Shown: in pieces, positions 46,611 through 57,556 of the stretch | Numbering within the stretch: position 1 is the stretch's first letter | Layout: each line of letters begins with the position of its first letter | Source: Rheinheimera soli | Lineage (GTDB): Bacteria; Pseudomonadota; Gammaproteobacteria; Enterobacterales; Alteromonadaceae | Length of the DNA stretch: 64,000 nucleotides | Direction: 5' to 3' | NCBI RefSeq assembly: GCF_021290985.1 | Contig: NZ_JAJOYU010000013.1 | Span: 62,001 to 126,000, forward strand | Made by a program: the position numbers and the translations under genes | Notes under the pieces: model-generated | The model's database searches: none | Told to the model about the DNA's origin: nothing | The model's input: only the letters and a program-made list of their open reading frames with translations

Positions 46611-47732
46611 TTAGACAGCAGCTAACACTTGCTTGGGTTCAACAAATGGCAGGTTTAATGCGTCTGCTACGTGTTTGTTCACCACATGACCGTTGATCAC
46701 GTTTAAGCCGTTTAACAGGTGTGCATCGTCCAGCAGTGCCTGTTTGTAGCCTTTGTTGGCTAAACGGATGATAAACGGCAGAGTAGCGTTGTTCAGTGCA
46801 AAAGTAGAAGTCAGTGGCACTGCACCTGGCATGTTGGCCACACAGTAATGCACTACGTCATCAACAATGTAAGTTGGATCAGCGTGAGTAGTGGCCTTAG
46901 AAGTCTCTACACAACCGCCCTGGTCGATAGCAACGTCAACAATGGCCGAACCTGGCTTCATACGTTTGATATGATCCGCAGTCACCAGCTTAGGAGCTGC
47001 AGCACCTGGAATTAACACACCACCTATGACTAAGTCAGCAGATAACACATGTTTTTCCAGTGCATCTACAGTGGAGTACACTGTTTTCACTGCGCCGTTG
47101 AACTGAGCATCGATACGACGTAATACGTCCACGCTGCGGTCCAGTACGACCACGTCAGCACCCATACCTACAGCCATCTGAGCTGCGTTGGTACCGACCA
47201 TACCACCACCGATAATCACGACTTTGGCAGGCTCAACACCAGGTACGCCGCCTAATAACATACCGCGACCGGCACAGGATTTCTCTAACGCACGGGCACC
47301 GGCCTGAATAGACATACGGCCAGCCACTTCAGACATAGGAGCTAATAAAGGCAAGCCACCACGGTTGTCTGTGACTGTTTCGTACGCGATACAAATAGCT
47401 TTTGATTTGATCAGGTCTTCAGTTTGTGGCAGATCCGGTGCTAAGTGCAGGTAAGTGAACAGGATTTGGCCTTCACGCAGCATAGCGCGCTCCACTGCCT
47501 GAGGCTCTTTCACTTTAACAATCATGTCTGCTTTAGCAAAAACTTCAGCAGCAGTAGTTAATACTGTGGCACCAGCAGCCTGATAAGCGTCGTCACCAAA
47601 ACCAATGCCGCTACCTGCATTGTGTTCAACAAAAACAGTGTGGCCAAGAGCAGTCAGCTCACGCACGCTGGCAGGGGTCATACCGACGCGGTATTCGTGG
47701 TTTTTAATCTCTTTAGGTACGCCAATAATCAT
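46611..47732 (-). CDS. ald: Alanine dehydrogenase
   Basis: This 373-residue enzyme interconverts alanine and pyruvate with NAD. MIIGVPKEIKNHEYRVGMTP is the family opening. KVKEPQAVERAMLREGQILF holds the catalytic lysine region and FTYLHLAPDL the catalytic His. VVIIGGGMVGTNAAQMAVGM is the NAD-binding Gly motif. It is divergent from lrp (136 bases between starts), fitting Lrp-family control by amino acids. Confidence 0.96.
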   Translation of the reverse strand: MIIGVPKEIKNHEYRVGMTPASVRELTALGHTVFVEHNAGSGIGFGDDAYQAAGATVLTTAAEVFAKADMIVKVKEPQAVERAMLREGQILFTYLHLAPDLPQTEDLIKSKAICIAYETVTDNRGGLPLLAPMSEVAGRMSIQAGARALEKSCAGRGMLLGGVPGVEPAKVVIIGGGMVGTNAAQMAVGMGADVVVLDRSVDVLRRIDAQFNGAVKTVYSTVDALEKHVLSADLVIGGVLIPGAAAPKLVTADHIKRMKPGSAIVDVAIDQGGCVETSKATTHADPTYIVDDVVHYCVANMPGAVPLTSTFALNNATLPFIIRLANKGYKQALLDDAHLLNGLNVINGHVVNKHVADALNLPFVEPKQVLAAV

Positions 47733-47867
47733 GATATTCCGCCTGTGTAGGGTTGAGTAAAATTTTCGCCTAGTATAGTTACTGATTTGTAGTTTTACCT
47801 GTTGTTTTTTGACTTAAGTGCAGTTATAAATCCTGTTATAAATTCAAAAGTGAAATTTTTATCTGCT

Positions 47868-48353
47868 ATGTACGAAACCAGTAAAAGTGTTAAAAAATTA
47901 GATCGCATTGACCGTAAAATTCTGACCGAATTACAGCATGATGGTCGTATTGCCAATGTTGAATTGGCGAAAAGGGTAGGGTTGAGTGCTACGCCTTGTT
48001 TGGAGCGGGTACGTAAATTAGAAGCTGAGGGCTATATACTGGGCTATACAGCGCAGGTTGACCCGAATAAAGTAGGTTCCGCGTTACTGGTTTTTGTTGA
48101 AATCACCCTAAGTAAAACCTCGCCTGAGGACTTTGACGAATTCAGTAAAGCTGTACAGAAGCTGCATGAGATACAGGAATGCCATTTAGTCTCCGGCAGT
48201 TTCGACTTTTTATTAAAAACCCGGGTCGCCAATATGGCGGCTTATAGGGAGTTGTTAGGGGAAACTTTATTACGTTTGCCCAGTGTGCGTGAAAGCCGTA
48301 CTTATGTAGTGATGGAAGAGGTGAAACAAACTACTTTTGTTGCGGTGAATTGA
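47868..48353 (+). CDS. lrp: Leucine-responsive regulatory protein
   Basis: The start ATG at 47868 gives 161 residues, close to the E. coli Lrp length; the earlier in-frame ATG at 47802 adds 22 non-conserved residues. LDRIDRKILTELQHDGRIAN, then VGLSATPCLERVRKLEAEGY form the winged helix. The RAM domain includes LHEIQECHLVSGSFDFLLKT and SRTYVVMEEVKQTT, nearly identical to E. coli Lrp. It is followed by ftsK as in E. coli. It probably also controls the divergent ald gene. Confidence 0.93.
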   Translation: MYETSKSVKKLDRIDRKILTELQHDGRIANVELAKRVGLSATPCLERVRKLEAEGYILGYTAQVDPNKVGSALLVFVEITLSKTSPEDFDEFSKAVQKLHEIQECHLVSGSFDFLLKTRVANMAAYRELLGETLLRLPSVRESRTYVVMEEVKQTTFVAVN

Positions 48354-48503
48354 TAGTCATGATGTGGTTGTGCTGGAAGGATGGTAGGTTTTGTACAGCT
48401 TTCATTCAGGCTCAATAGCTTATATAGCCTGAGTTGCTGGTTATAAAGGGGTGCATCAGAGTTGTCTCTCTGGTATCTTAAGTAGGTAGAATTCTTAGAA
48501 TAA

Positions 48504-51164
48504 ATGGGACTTGTTGTGTTGAGTGAAGCCAGAAGGTTGCGAGCCAAATTATTGTTTTCTTTAAACGGAATGCAGCGTTTATCTGAAGTAGGTTTAATAC
48601 TGAGCTTTGGTTTAGCTGCCTTTATGTTATTGGCTTTGATGTCATTCGATCCGGCCGACCCAAGCTGGTCTCAGGCAGGTTATCAAACCGCCGTGCATAA
48701 TTACGCAGGGCCTAAAGGTGCCTGGATTGCTGATATCTTGTTATTTACTTTTGGCTGGATAGCTTATTTAGTACCGCCACTGGTAGCCTTTGCTGGTTAT
48801 TTGTTAACCCGCCGCGCTAAAGCACTGATGGAGATGGACTTTCTGATCCTCGGGTTGCGCCTGATAGGTTTGGTGTTAACGATTCTTTGTGCCAGCGCCA
48901 TCAGCAGCATTAACTTTAATGATATTTTCTATTTTTCATCCGGCGGTGTAGTGGGTGATGTCGTCACTTCTATGCTGATGCCAAACTTTAATTTTATTGG
49001 CACCATACTGTTACTGCTTTGTGGTTTATCGACAGGTTTAACTCTGGCGACAGGTATTTCCTGGGTCACAGTGGCAGATGAGCTGGGCGCTTTAACGATA
49101 CGTTTGCTGGTGGCTTTGTATCAGGCGCCAACCCGTTTAGGTCATTATCTGGCGCAGCGTTCTGCGGCTAAAGCGGCATCGCCTTTATCTTTTCAAACCG
49201 AATCGACAGTACCGCAACAGCGTCGTGAACCAGAAATGGACACTAACATGTCCAAACTTACTGACACAGAACCTGCTGTAGCGCCAGAAATTATCAGATT
49301 AAGCCCTGTGCGCAACGAAGCCACAGAGTCAGCCTTTGTTGCACCTGAAGAAGAACAAATCCCTTTACCTGCAATTGAAGAAGTGCAAACTCAGCCTAGC
49401 CGGGCTTATTTCCCTGCGCCAGATCGCGTAGAGCCTCTGCCTTTTGCACCTTTGGATGAGAAAACTGAAGCTGTGGCTTTTGTTAGTGTCGATACACTGG
49501 CTGACGACGATTTAAGTTTTTCTGCTGTGGACGATGCCTATTACCCTGAGCAATTGCAGCATCTGGAACAAAGTTTTGCCGAAGTTGAACGTCAGGCTAT
49601 CGTAGAGCCTGTGATTATTGAAGAAGACGAAGAAGACGATACGCCCGATGTTGCTCACTTCAGCCCTGATGATTTGCCTTCTTTAGCCTTATTAGACAGA
49701 CCAGACAAAGCCACGAATCCTATAGATCCAGCAGATTTAGAGCGGGTATCCCGTTTAGTTGAAACTAAGCTGCTGGATTTTGGTGTCGATGCCAAAGTCG
49801 TAGCTGTATTGCCTGGCCCTGTAGTCACTCGTTTTGAGCTAGATTTAGCACCAGGTGTCAAGGTTAGTAAAATTACTGGTTTGTCCAAAGACTTAGCCCG
49901 TTCTTTATCTGCTATCAGCGTGCGGGTTGTGGAAGTGATACCTGGTAAATCCTATATAGGTTTAGAGCTGCCGAACCAGTTCCGTGAAATAGTGCGTTTA
50001 TCTGAAGTGATAGGCGACGATATCTTTATTCAGTCAAAATCGCCTTTAACTATGGTGCTGGGCAAAGACATCGCCGGTAAATCCGTAGTGGCCGATTTAG
50101 GCCGTATGCCGCACTTGCTGGTGGCTGGTACCACGGGTTCCGGTAAATCGGTCGGCGTTAACGTGATGATTTGTAGTTTACTCTATAAATCTACGCCTGA
50201 AGATGTGCGCTTTTTAATGATTGACCCCAAGATGCTGGAATTGTCAGTGTATGAGGGCATTCCACATTTGCTGACCGAAGTAGTCACAGATATGAAAGAA
50301 GCGGCCAATGGCTTGCGCTGGTGTGTTGGTGAGATGGAACGTCGTTATAAGCTGATGTCGGCCCTTGGTGTGCGTAATTTAAAAGGCTACAACCAGAAAA
50401 TTCAGGATGCTATAGCAGCTGGTACGCCAATTCGTGACCCAATTTGGAAGCCAAGCGACAATATGATGACGATGCCGCCTGAGCTTGAGAAGTTGCCTTC
50501 TATAGTAGTGGTCATCGACGAATTCGCTGACATGATGATGATTGTCGGTAAAAAGGTAGAAGAGCTGATTGCCCGTATAGCGCAAAAAGCCCGTGCTGCC
50601 GGTATTCACCTGATTTTAGCGACTCAGCGTCCGTCAGTGGATGTCATTACAGGTTTGATTAAAGCCAATATCCCAACCCGTATGGCGTTTCAGGTGTCAT
50701 CAAAAATTGACTCCAGAACCATTTTGGATCAGCAGGGCGCCGAGAGCTTATTAGGTCAGGGCGATATGTTGTATCTGCCGCCAGGTTCTGGTGTGCCCAC
50801 CCGTGTGCATGGTGCTTTTGTCGATGACCATGAAGTACATGCTGTGGTATCGGACTGGAAACGCCGTGGCAAACCGAATTACATTTCAGAAATTTTAAAT
50901 GGTGAACCATCGGAAGATAGTTTGTTACCGGGCGAAAGTATGGAAGGCGATGATGCCGAGTCGGATCCATTGTTTGATCAGGCTGTGGCTTTTGTCACCG
51001 AAAGCCGTAAAGCTTCGGTTTCAGGTGTACAAAGACGCTTCCGTATTGGCTATAATCGCGCCGCCCGTTTAGTGGAACAAATGGAAATGAGCGGTATTGT
51101 CAGTGGTGCAGGCCACAACGGTAACCGTGAAGTACTAGCGCCTCCTCCTCCTAAAGTATTTTAA
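48504..51164 (+). CDS. ftsK: DNA translocase FtsK
   Basis: This 886-residue protein has four N-terminal membrane helices (about 28-190; [11 protein letters not shown] is conserved). A short acidic linker (about 230-400) follows. The motor has Walker A GTTGSGKS (542-549), [11 protein letters not shown] and [20 protein letters not shown]. The C-terminal gamma DNA-reading domain ([20 protein letters not shown]) is complete. It pumps chromosome ends to the septum for XerCD-dif resolution. It is shorter than the 1329-residue E. coli protein because of the linker. Confidence 0.95.
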   Translation: MGLVVLSEARRLRAKLLFSLNGMQRLSEVGLILSFGLAAFMLLALMSFDPADPSWSQAGYQTAVHNYAGPKGAWIADILLFTFGWIAYLVPPLVAFAGYLLTRRAKALMEMDFLILGLRLIGLVLTILCASAISSINFNDIFYFSSGGVVGDVVTSMLMPNFNFIGTILLLLCGLSTGLTLATGISWVTVADELGALTIRLLVALYQAPTRLGHYLAQRSAAKAASPLSFQTESTVPQQRREPEMDTNMSKLTDTEPAVAPEIIRLSPVRNEATESAFVAPEEEQIPLPAIEEVQTQPSRAYFPAPDRVEPLPFAPLDEKTEAVAFVSVDTLADDDLSFSAVDDAYYPEQLQHLEQSFAEVERQAIVEPVIIEEDEEDDTPDVAHFSPDDLPSLALLDRPDKATNPIDPADLERVSRLVETKLLDFGVDAKVVAVLPGPVVTRFELDLAPGVKVSKITGLSKDLARSLSAISVRVVEVIPGKSYIGLELPNQFREIVRLSEVIGDDIFIQSKSPLTMVLGKDIAGKSVVADLGRMPHLLVAGTTGSGKSVGVNVMICSLLYKSTPEDVRFLMIDPKMLELSVYEGIPHLLTEVVTDMKEAANGLRWCVGEMERRYKLMSALGVRNLKGYNQKIQDAIAAGTPIRDPIWKPSDNMMTMPPELEKLPSIVVVIDEFADMMMIVGKKVEELIARIAQKARAAGIHLILATQRPSVDVITGLIKANIPTRMAFQVSSKIDSRTILDQQGAESLLGQGDMLYLPPGSGVPTRVHGAFVDDHEVHAVVSDWKRRGKPNYISEILNGEPSEDSLLPGESMEGDDAESDPLFDQAVAFVTESRKASVSGVQRRFRIGYNRAARLVEQMEMSGIVSGAGHNGNREVLAPPPPKVF

Positions 51165-51175
51165 CTAAGGTGTAT

Positions 51176-51802
51176 ATGAAAAAAACTGTAGCAAATAAAG
51201 CTGTTGCCCTGGTGTTGTCTCTGATGTTGCCTGCTTTTATGGCAGTGGCGGATCAAGCTGATGCTTTACAAAACAAGTTAGCGCGTTTAACCAGCTTTCA
51301 GGCCAGTTTTGATCAAACCGTCGTCGATGCCAGCAATAAGCTGATCCAGCAGGGCGAAGGCCTGTTGTCGTTGAAGCAGCCATCTTTGTTTCGTTTTGAA
51401 ACTCAGACACCAGAGCCAAATTTGTTTATTGGTGATGGCAAAACGCTGTGGTTTTATGCTGAAGTGTTAGATCAGGTCAGTATTTATGATGCCAAAGAAC
51501 AAGTGCAGAAAACCCCTTTTGTGCTGCTGACCTCACATGATCCTAAGTTGTGGGCCCAGTACAATGTCACAGGAGCTGACGAGCAGTTTGATATCACGCC
51601 GAAAGATCCAAGCAATGCAGTGAAAAAACTCAGCCTGAAATTCTCTGGCTTAGCCTTGTCGCAAATGGTGGTCGTGGACAGCAATGGCCAGAACAGCACT
51701 TTTGAATTTAATCTGGTGCAATACAATACGCCGCTGGCATCAGAGCTGTTTCAGTTTGCCATTCCTGCCACAGCTGAAGTGGATGATCAACGCGTCAAGT
51801 GA
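51176..51802 (+). CDS. lolA: Outer-membrane lipoprotein carrier LolA
   Basis: The ATG at 51176 follows TAAGG and gives 208 residues. A signal peptide (1-24, cleavage near AVA/DQA) is followed by LQNKLARLTSFQASFDQTVV, then LFRFETQTPEPNLFIGDGKT and LWFYAEVLDQV, typical of LolA. It ferries lipoproteins through the periplasm to LolB. It lies 11 bases after ftsK, and rarA overlaps its stop by 4 bases. Confidence 0.94.
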   Translation: MKKTVANKAVALVLSLMLPAFMAVADQADALQNKLARLTSFQASFDQTVVDASNKLIQQGEGLLSLKQPSLFRFETQTPEPNLFIGDGKTLWFYAEVLDQVSIYDAKEQVQKTPFVLLTSHDPKLWAQYNVTGADEQFDITPKDPSNAVKKLSLKFSGLALSQMVVVDSNGQNSTFEFNLVQYNTPLASELFQFAIPATAEVDDQRVK

Positions 51803-53123
51803 ACAACCTCGGCTTTGAATTCCATGACGATATCAGGCCTCTGGCAGCACTGCTGAGGCCAACAAAGTTATCGGATTATGTTGGGCAGCAGCAAGTGCTG
51901 GGGCCTGGCACTCCGCTGCGTAAGGCAATAGAAGCAGGGCGCATCTCCTCTTTGATTTTATGGGGCCCTCCAGGCACAGGCAAAACCACTTTGGCAGAGC
52001 TGATAGCCATTTATGCCAAAGCCGCCATTGCGCGTTTATCTGCTGTTACTGCTGGCGTTAAAGAAATACGTGAAGAAATTCAGGCGGCTAAGCAACGTTT
52101 AGTGCAAAATCAGCGCACCTTGTTATTTGTCGATGAAGTGCACCGCTTTAACAAAGCCCAGCAAGATGCGTTTTTACCCCATATTGAAGATGGCACCATT
52201 ATTTTTATTGGCGCCACCACAGAAAACCCTGCGTTTGCACTGAATAACGCTATGTTATCCCGCGCCCGTGTCTGTATTTTAAAAAAGCTGACGGCAGAGG
52301 ATCTGACCTTAGTTACAGAACGTGCTGTGGTGCATTACCAGCAACATGGTCAGCAGGTTCTGATAAACGCTGAAGCTCAATCCTTATTACTGCAATTAGC
52401 AGATGGTGATGCCAGACGTTTATTAAACCTGTTTGAGCAAGCCGTTGAAACCGCGCAGCAGGGCGCTGCAGTGACTGAACTAACGGCTGACTTATTTCGG
52501 CAGTTAGTACCAAGGCAATTACCGGGTTTTGATCAGCAGGGCGATATTTTTTACGACTTAATTTCTGCTTTTCATAAATCGGTGCGTGGCTCCAACCCCG
52601 ATGCTGCTTTGTATTGGTATTGCCGTATTTTAGAAGGCGGTGGCGATCCTTTGTATGTGGCTCGACGATTACTAGCTATCGCCAGTGAAGATATAGGCAA
52701 TGCTGATCCTCGCGCTTTAACCATTGGTTTGGATGCCTGGGATACTTTTGCCCGCGTAGGACCAGCCGAAGGTGAGCGGGCTATAGCTCAGGCTGCTGTC
52801 TATATGGCGCTCGCGCCAAAATCCAATGCGGTCTATAGCGCTTTTAACCAGATGCGGCAGTATGTGCAGCAACATCCGTCTTTTGAAGTACCGGATCATT
52901 TGCGTAATGCCCCGACGGCTTTGGCTAAACAACAAGGTTTTGGCAAGGCGTATCGATACGCGCATAACGAGCCAGGTGCTTATGCGGCAGGTGAAGTGTA
53001 TTTGCCAGCAGAGATGGCAGGCATGAAGTTTTATCAGCCTTCTGATCGTGGCTTAGAAAAACAACTGCAGGACAAAATGACTTATTTAGCCATGCTGGAC
53101 CAACAGGCAAAAGGACAAGACTG

Positions 53124-53124
<1 letters not shown>
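51799..53124 (+). CDS. rarA: Replication-associated recombination protein A
   Basis: This 441-residue AAA+ protein (GTG start overlapping the lolA stop) has Walker A GPPGTGKT (56-63) and the Walker B/sensor region [40 protein letters not shown] and the C-terminal [15 protein letters not shown] follow. It acts at stalled replication forks with RecQ/Ssb. Its tail shares one base with the crcB start. Confidence 0.94.
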
Positions 53125-54796
<1,672 letters not shown>

Positions 54797-54819
54797 TCTG
54801 AACTCTGTGTTCTTTTTGT

Positions 54820-54843
54820 AAGGAGCAGCTTTTCTGCTCCTTT
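54820..54843 (+). terminator. Terminator-like hairpin after serS
   Basis: AAGGAGCAG (54820-54828) pairs with CTGCTCCTT (54834-54842) around CTTTT. The T-run is short, so it may only attenuate the next small gene. Confidence 0.65.
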
Positions 54844-54859
54844 GTACTGGGTAAAGCTG

Positions 54860-55057
54860 ATGTCATTAATCAAAGAACAACAACAAAATTCAAAAAAGAT
54901 TCCGATCCCCCGTCATGTGGTTGTGCGTAAAACCAGGCCGAATCCGGTAAAGACCATGTTGCGCTGGGCTTATTGGCTGATATTGATTGGTGTGATTGCA
55001 GTAGTGGTAATTACCAGTTTTGACGCCGGGATGGGAATGTACAAAGGGCTGAATTAA
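54860..55057 (+). CDS. Small single-helix membrane protein
   Basis: The start ATG at 54860 gives 65 residues: a basic N-terminus (IPIPRHVVVRKTRPNP) and one membrane helix (about 36-55, YWLILIGVIAVVVITSF). I do not recognise the family. The stop codon lies inside the loop of the following terminator hairpin, which supports a real short gene. Confidence 0.6.
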   Translation: MSLIKEQQQNSKKIPIPRHVVVRKTRPNPVKTMLRWAYWLILIGVIAVVVITSFDAGMGMYKGLN

Positions 55058-55073
55058 CAGCCCTTTGTTTTTT
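55043..55073 (+). terminator. Terminator overlapping the small membrane gene stop
   Basis: AAAGGGCTG (55043-55051) pairs with CAGCCCTTT (55058-55066), then GTTTTTT. The TAA stop (55055-55057) is at the loop. Confidence 0.9.
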
Positions 55074-55085
55074 AAGCCTTTTGGT

Positions 55086-55421
55086 TCAGAGACACTTTGC
55101 CGGTTTTGGCAAACCGGCAATACGGGTGGCTTGTTTAGCCGGACCTTCTGGAAACAACAGAAATAAATATTTACTGTTGCCTTTATCTGCACCCAGTTTT
55201 TCTCCCATGCTTTTCACCAGTAGACGTATGGCAGGAGAGGTTTGATACTCCTGATAAAAAGCACGGACAAAATTCACCACTTCCCAGTGGGCTTCTGTCA
55301 TCTGGATTTGCTCTAAACGGGCGAATTCCTCTGCCAGTTGTGGCGTCCATAAGGTTAAGTCAGCCAGGTAACCGTGTTTATCCAGTGGATAGTTTTGGTT
55401 ATTTAAAATCAGTTCAGTCAT
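55086..55421 (-). CDS. tusE: Sulfur relay protein TusE (DsrC family)
   Basis: This 111-residue protein carries the family helix EAHWEVVNFVRAFYQEYQ and ends in KPAKCL with the reactive Cys110. TusE takes persulfide from TusBCD and hands it to MnmA for tRNA 2-thiouridine. It is the last gene of the tusDCBE run here, overlapping tusB by one base; in E. coli it stands apart. Confidence 0.93.
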   Translation of the reverse strand: MTELILNNQNYPLDKHGYLADLTLWTPQLAEEFARLEQIQMTEAHWEVVNFVRAFYQEYQTSPAIRLLVKSMGEKLGADKGNSKYLFLLFPEGPAKQATRIAGLPKPAKCL

Positions 55422-55672
55422 CAGAGTTGTTGTTCCGCTTGCAGCACTAATTCAAGCCACTGGCTATCATTCAGTGCGGTAAAAGGTTCGGAGATAACCA
55501 AGCCGCGTACTGCTGCATCAGTGATCAGACAATACACAGGACAAGGTAGGTGGTTTAGCTCTGAGTGTTGCATCAAATATACAGCTTCCTGTCTTAACAA
55601 AACGATGTCTTGCGCACTGACAAGACTTAATAGATCCGGCAGTTTGTTGATACTTAAATCAAATAGTCTCAT
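55421..55672 (-). CDS. tusB: Sulfur relay protein TusB
   Basis: This 83-residue DsrH-like protein (LSLVSAQDIVLLRQEAVYLM, then YCLITDAAVRGL) is slightly shorter than E. coli TusB. It lies between tusC and tusE. Assignment rests on fold-like pattern and order. Confidence 0.85.
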   Translation of the reverse strand: MRLFDLSINKLPDLLSLVSAQDIVLLRQEAVYLMQHSELNHLPCPVYCLITDAAVRGLVISEPFTALNDSQWLELVLQAEQQL

Positions 55673-55673
55673 A

Positions 55674-56027
55674 TCAAGCCTTAATCACATGCTGCTGCGT
55701 TAAAAGCAATTGGCTAAGCTCGTTACTTTCCAGTGGCTGAAGGTCCAGCATAAGCTCATAGGCTTCCAATTTGCGTTGCCGTAACGATTCCGCGCAGATA
55801 TACAGCTGCTCGATATCATACAGCTCGAACAATTTAAAACTGCGTCTGAAGTCTTTGACCATTACATCTGCGCTGTCATCAGCTTTTAGCAACTGATATA
55901 CAGCGTCATCGCTAAATATAACGCTGACCTGATGGTCTACCGCTGCCAGGGCGAAGATTAAATCAAGGCTTTCCCTGGCTTCTATGCCCTGAAAAGGCAA
56001 CTTCGTGACTAACACAGCTATCTTCAT
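55674..56027 (-). CDS. tusC: Sulfur relay protein TusC
   Basis: This 117-residue DsrF-like protein (VLVTKLPFQGIEARESLDLI, FALAAVDHQVSVIFSDDAVY) matches TusC. It forms a hexamer with TusB and TusD. Its ATG overlaps the tusD stop by 4 bases. Confidence 0.9.
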   Translation of the reverse strand: MKIAVLVTKLPFQGIEARESLDLIFALAAVDHQVSVIFSDDAVYQLLKADDSADVMVKDFRRSFKLFELYDIEQLYICAESLRQRKLEAYELMLDLQPLESNELSQLLLTQQHVIKA

Positions 56028-56389
56028 GAAAATTGCACCAGTCTATCTGTATTCGCTAAACGCATCGCAAACTCGGCTAAACCAGCAGCTGTATAGCCAT
56101 GTGCTGGCTTTACCTCATTAGAGCAGACACCGCGTTTTTCAGCTGCTGTGATACAAAACAGCAAGGGGATTTGATGCTGGAGGCAAAACTGCTGAAGCTT
56201 GACCGAAAGCTTGGGTTCATCTGAAGGCAAATCAATCAAAGCCGAGGCTGCATAAACCGCATCCCGATATAAAAACACCGAATCTACACTATGGCCTGCC
56301 ACAACAGCCTGCTGCATAAAACGTAAGGCGCTGACAAAACTTTGGCCTTGTAATACCGGGCCTTCAATCAGAACGGCAAAACTGGTCAT
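56024..56389 (-). CDS. tusD: Sulfurtransferase TusD
   Basis: This 121-residue DsrE-like protein has the sulfur-carrying cysteine in LLFCITAAEKRGVC and AVLIEGPVLQGQSFVSALRF at the start. TusD receives sulfur in the relay to tRNA. It begins the minus-strand tus operon, separated from yccA by a terminator. Confidence 0.9.
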   Translation of the reverse strand: MTSFAVLIEGPVLQGQSFVSALRFMQQAVVAGHSVDSVFLYRDAVYAASALIDLPSDEPKLSVKLQQFCLQHQIPLLFCITAAEKRGVCSNEVKPAHGYTAAGLAEFAMRLANTDRLVQFS

Positions 56390-56451
56390 GTGTTTACCTT
56401 TCGCATCATCATTATTCTAAATAACCCTTTACCGAAGGATATATAGCCTAT

Positions 56452-56476
56452 AAAAAAGCCCCGCATTTGGCGGGGC
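56452..56476 (-). terminator. Terminator of yccA
   Basis: GCCCCGC (56458-56464) pairs with GCGGGGC (56470-56476). On the minus strand it is followed by a run of Ts (56452-56457). Confidence 0.9.
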
Positions 56477-56511
56477 ATTTTACTGCAACATCAGCTTATC
56501 TCAAGCCTTAA

Positions 56512-57180
56512 TTAATCATCGCTGCCCATGATACCCAGTAACTGCAGTAACGAAGTGAACAGGTTAAAGATGTTCAGGTATAAACCCACTGTAGCGCGAA
56601 TATAGTTAGTTTCGCCGCCGTTGACGATACGACTGGTATCAAACAGAATTAAACCAGACATAATCATCACTACAGCTGCGTTAATCGCCAGATGCAGGGC
56701 AGGGATCTGGAAGAACATATTGGCTAAGCCAGCGACTATCACCACGATCAAACCTACGAACAAGAAGCTGCCCATAAAGTTAAAATCTTTACGTGAGCTT
56801 AAAGCGTAAGCAGACAAAGAGAAGAATACGACTGCGGTTAAGCCTAAAGCTTGCATAATCAGCTCAGGACCGTTTGCTGTTGCTGCGAAACGGTTCAGCA
56901 AAGGGCCAATAGAAGCGCCTAAACAGCCCGTTAAAGCAAATACCCAGAAAATGCCACTGGCGCTGTCTGCTTTTTTCTGTACGACAAAAATTAAACCAAA
57001 AGCCACCAGGGTAAATACCAGACCCAGGCCAAAACCGAAGTTCATCGCCATGGAAATACCGGCAGTGACAGCGCTGAATGCTAAAGTCATGGCCAGCAGG
57101 AAGTAGGTATTACGTAGTACTTTGTTGACTTCTACGCTATGGCCAATGTGGCCAGCTTGCGTGTTTTGGTTGTAGGACAT
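56512..57180 (-). CDS. yccA: Bax inhibitor-1 family protein YccA
   Basis: The ATG at 57178-57180 follows GGAGAGA and gives 222 residues; a start 15 bases upstream is less likely. Seven membrane helices match BI-1/YccA (NKVLRNTYFLLAMTLAFSAV, then GPLLNRFAATANGPELIMQA and LILFDTSRIVNGGETNYIRA). YccA modulates FtsH proteolysis in E. coli. The tus genes lie downstream, echoing the yccA-tusE neighbourhood of E. coli. Confidence 0.9.
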   Translation of the reverse strand: MSYNQNTQAGHIGHSVEVNKVLRNTYFLLAMTLAFSAVTAGISMAMNFGFGLGLVFTLVAFGLIFVVQKKADSASGIFWVFALTGCLGASIGPLLNRFAATANGPELIMQALGLTAVVFFSLSAYALSSRKDFNFMGSFLFVGLIVVIVAGLANMFFQIPALHLAINAAVVMIMSGLILFDTSRIVNGGETNYIRATVGLYLNIFNLFTSLLQLLGIMGSDD

Positions 57181-57348
57181 TGCTGTTCTCTCCATTCAAT
57201 AGTTACTTTTCTGACTTTATATTACTTGGGAAGTTCCCAAAGTGCCAGCAGTTATCTTTGTAAAACAATTCAATCGTTTACCTTGTTTTATCAAAGTATA
57301 AAAAAATGCTTTTCTTTCGCAACTGATCTGATTATCATACGCGGCGCC

Positions 57349-57439
57349 GGAGGGGTGGCAGAGCGGTTTAATGCACCGGTCTTGAAAACCGGCGAAGGTT
57401 AATAGCCTTCCGAGAGTTCGAATCTCTCCCCCTCCGCCA
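57349..57439 (+). tRNA. tRNA-Ser(UGA)
   Basis: This 91-nt sequence has acceptor arms GGAGGGG/CCCCTCC. The anticodon stem CCGGT/ACCGG encloses the loop CTTGAAA with anticodon TGA (57383-57385). A long variable arm (GCGAAGGTTAATAGCCTTC) and an encoded CCA (57437-57439) are present. A TATCAT-like -10 (57333-57338) precedes a GC-rich discriminator. A terminator follows. Confidence 0.96.
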
Positions 57440-57449
57440 TTATTCCAGG

Positions 57450-57488
57450 AACCCGTATCAGCGAAAGTTGATACGGGTTTTACGTTTT
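57450..57488 (+). terminator. Terminator of tRNA-Ser
   Basis: AACCCGTATCA (57450-57460) pairs with TGATACGGGTT (57469-57479), followed by TTACGTTTT. Confidence 0.88.
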
Positions 57489-57513
57489 AGTGGATCTGCT
57501 TTTTTACAAGCAA

Positions 57514-57538
57514 TAAAAAAAGCCGCACAAGGCGGCTT
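57514..57538 (-). terminator. Terminator of sppA
   Basis: AAGCCGC (57520-57526) pairs with GCGGCTT (57532-57538); on the minus strand a T-run (57514-57520) follows. Confidence 0.88.
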
Positions 57539-57556
57539 AGTTCGAATACACAGCTG

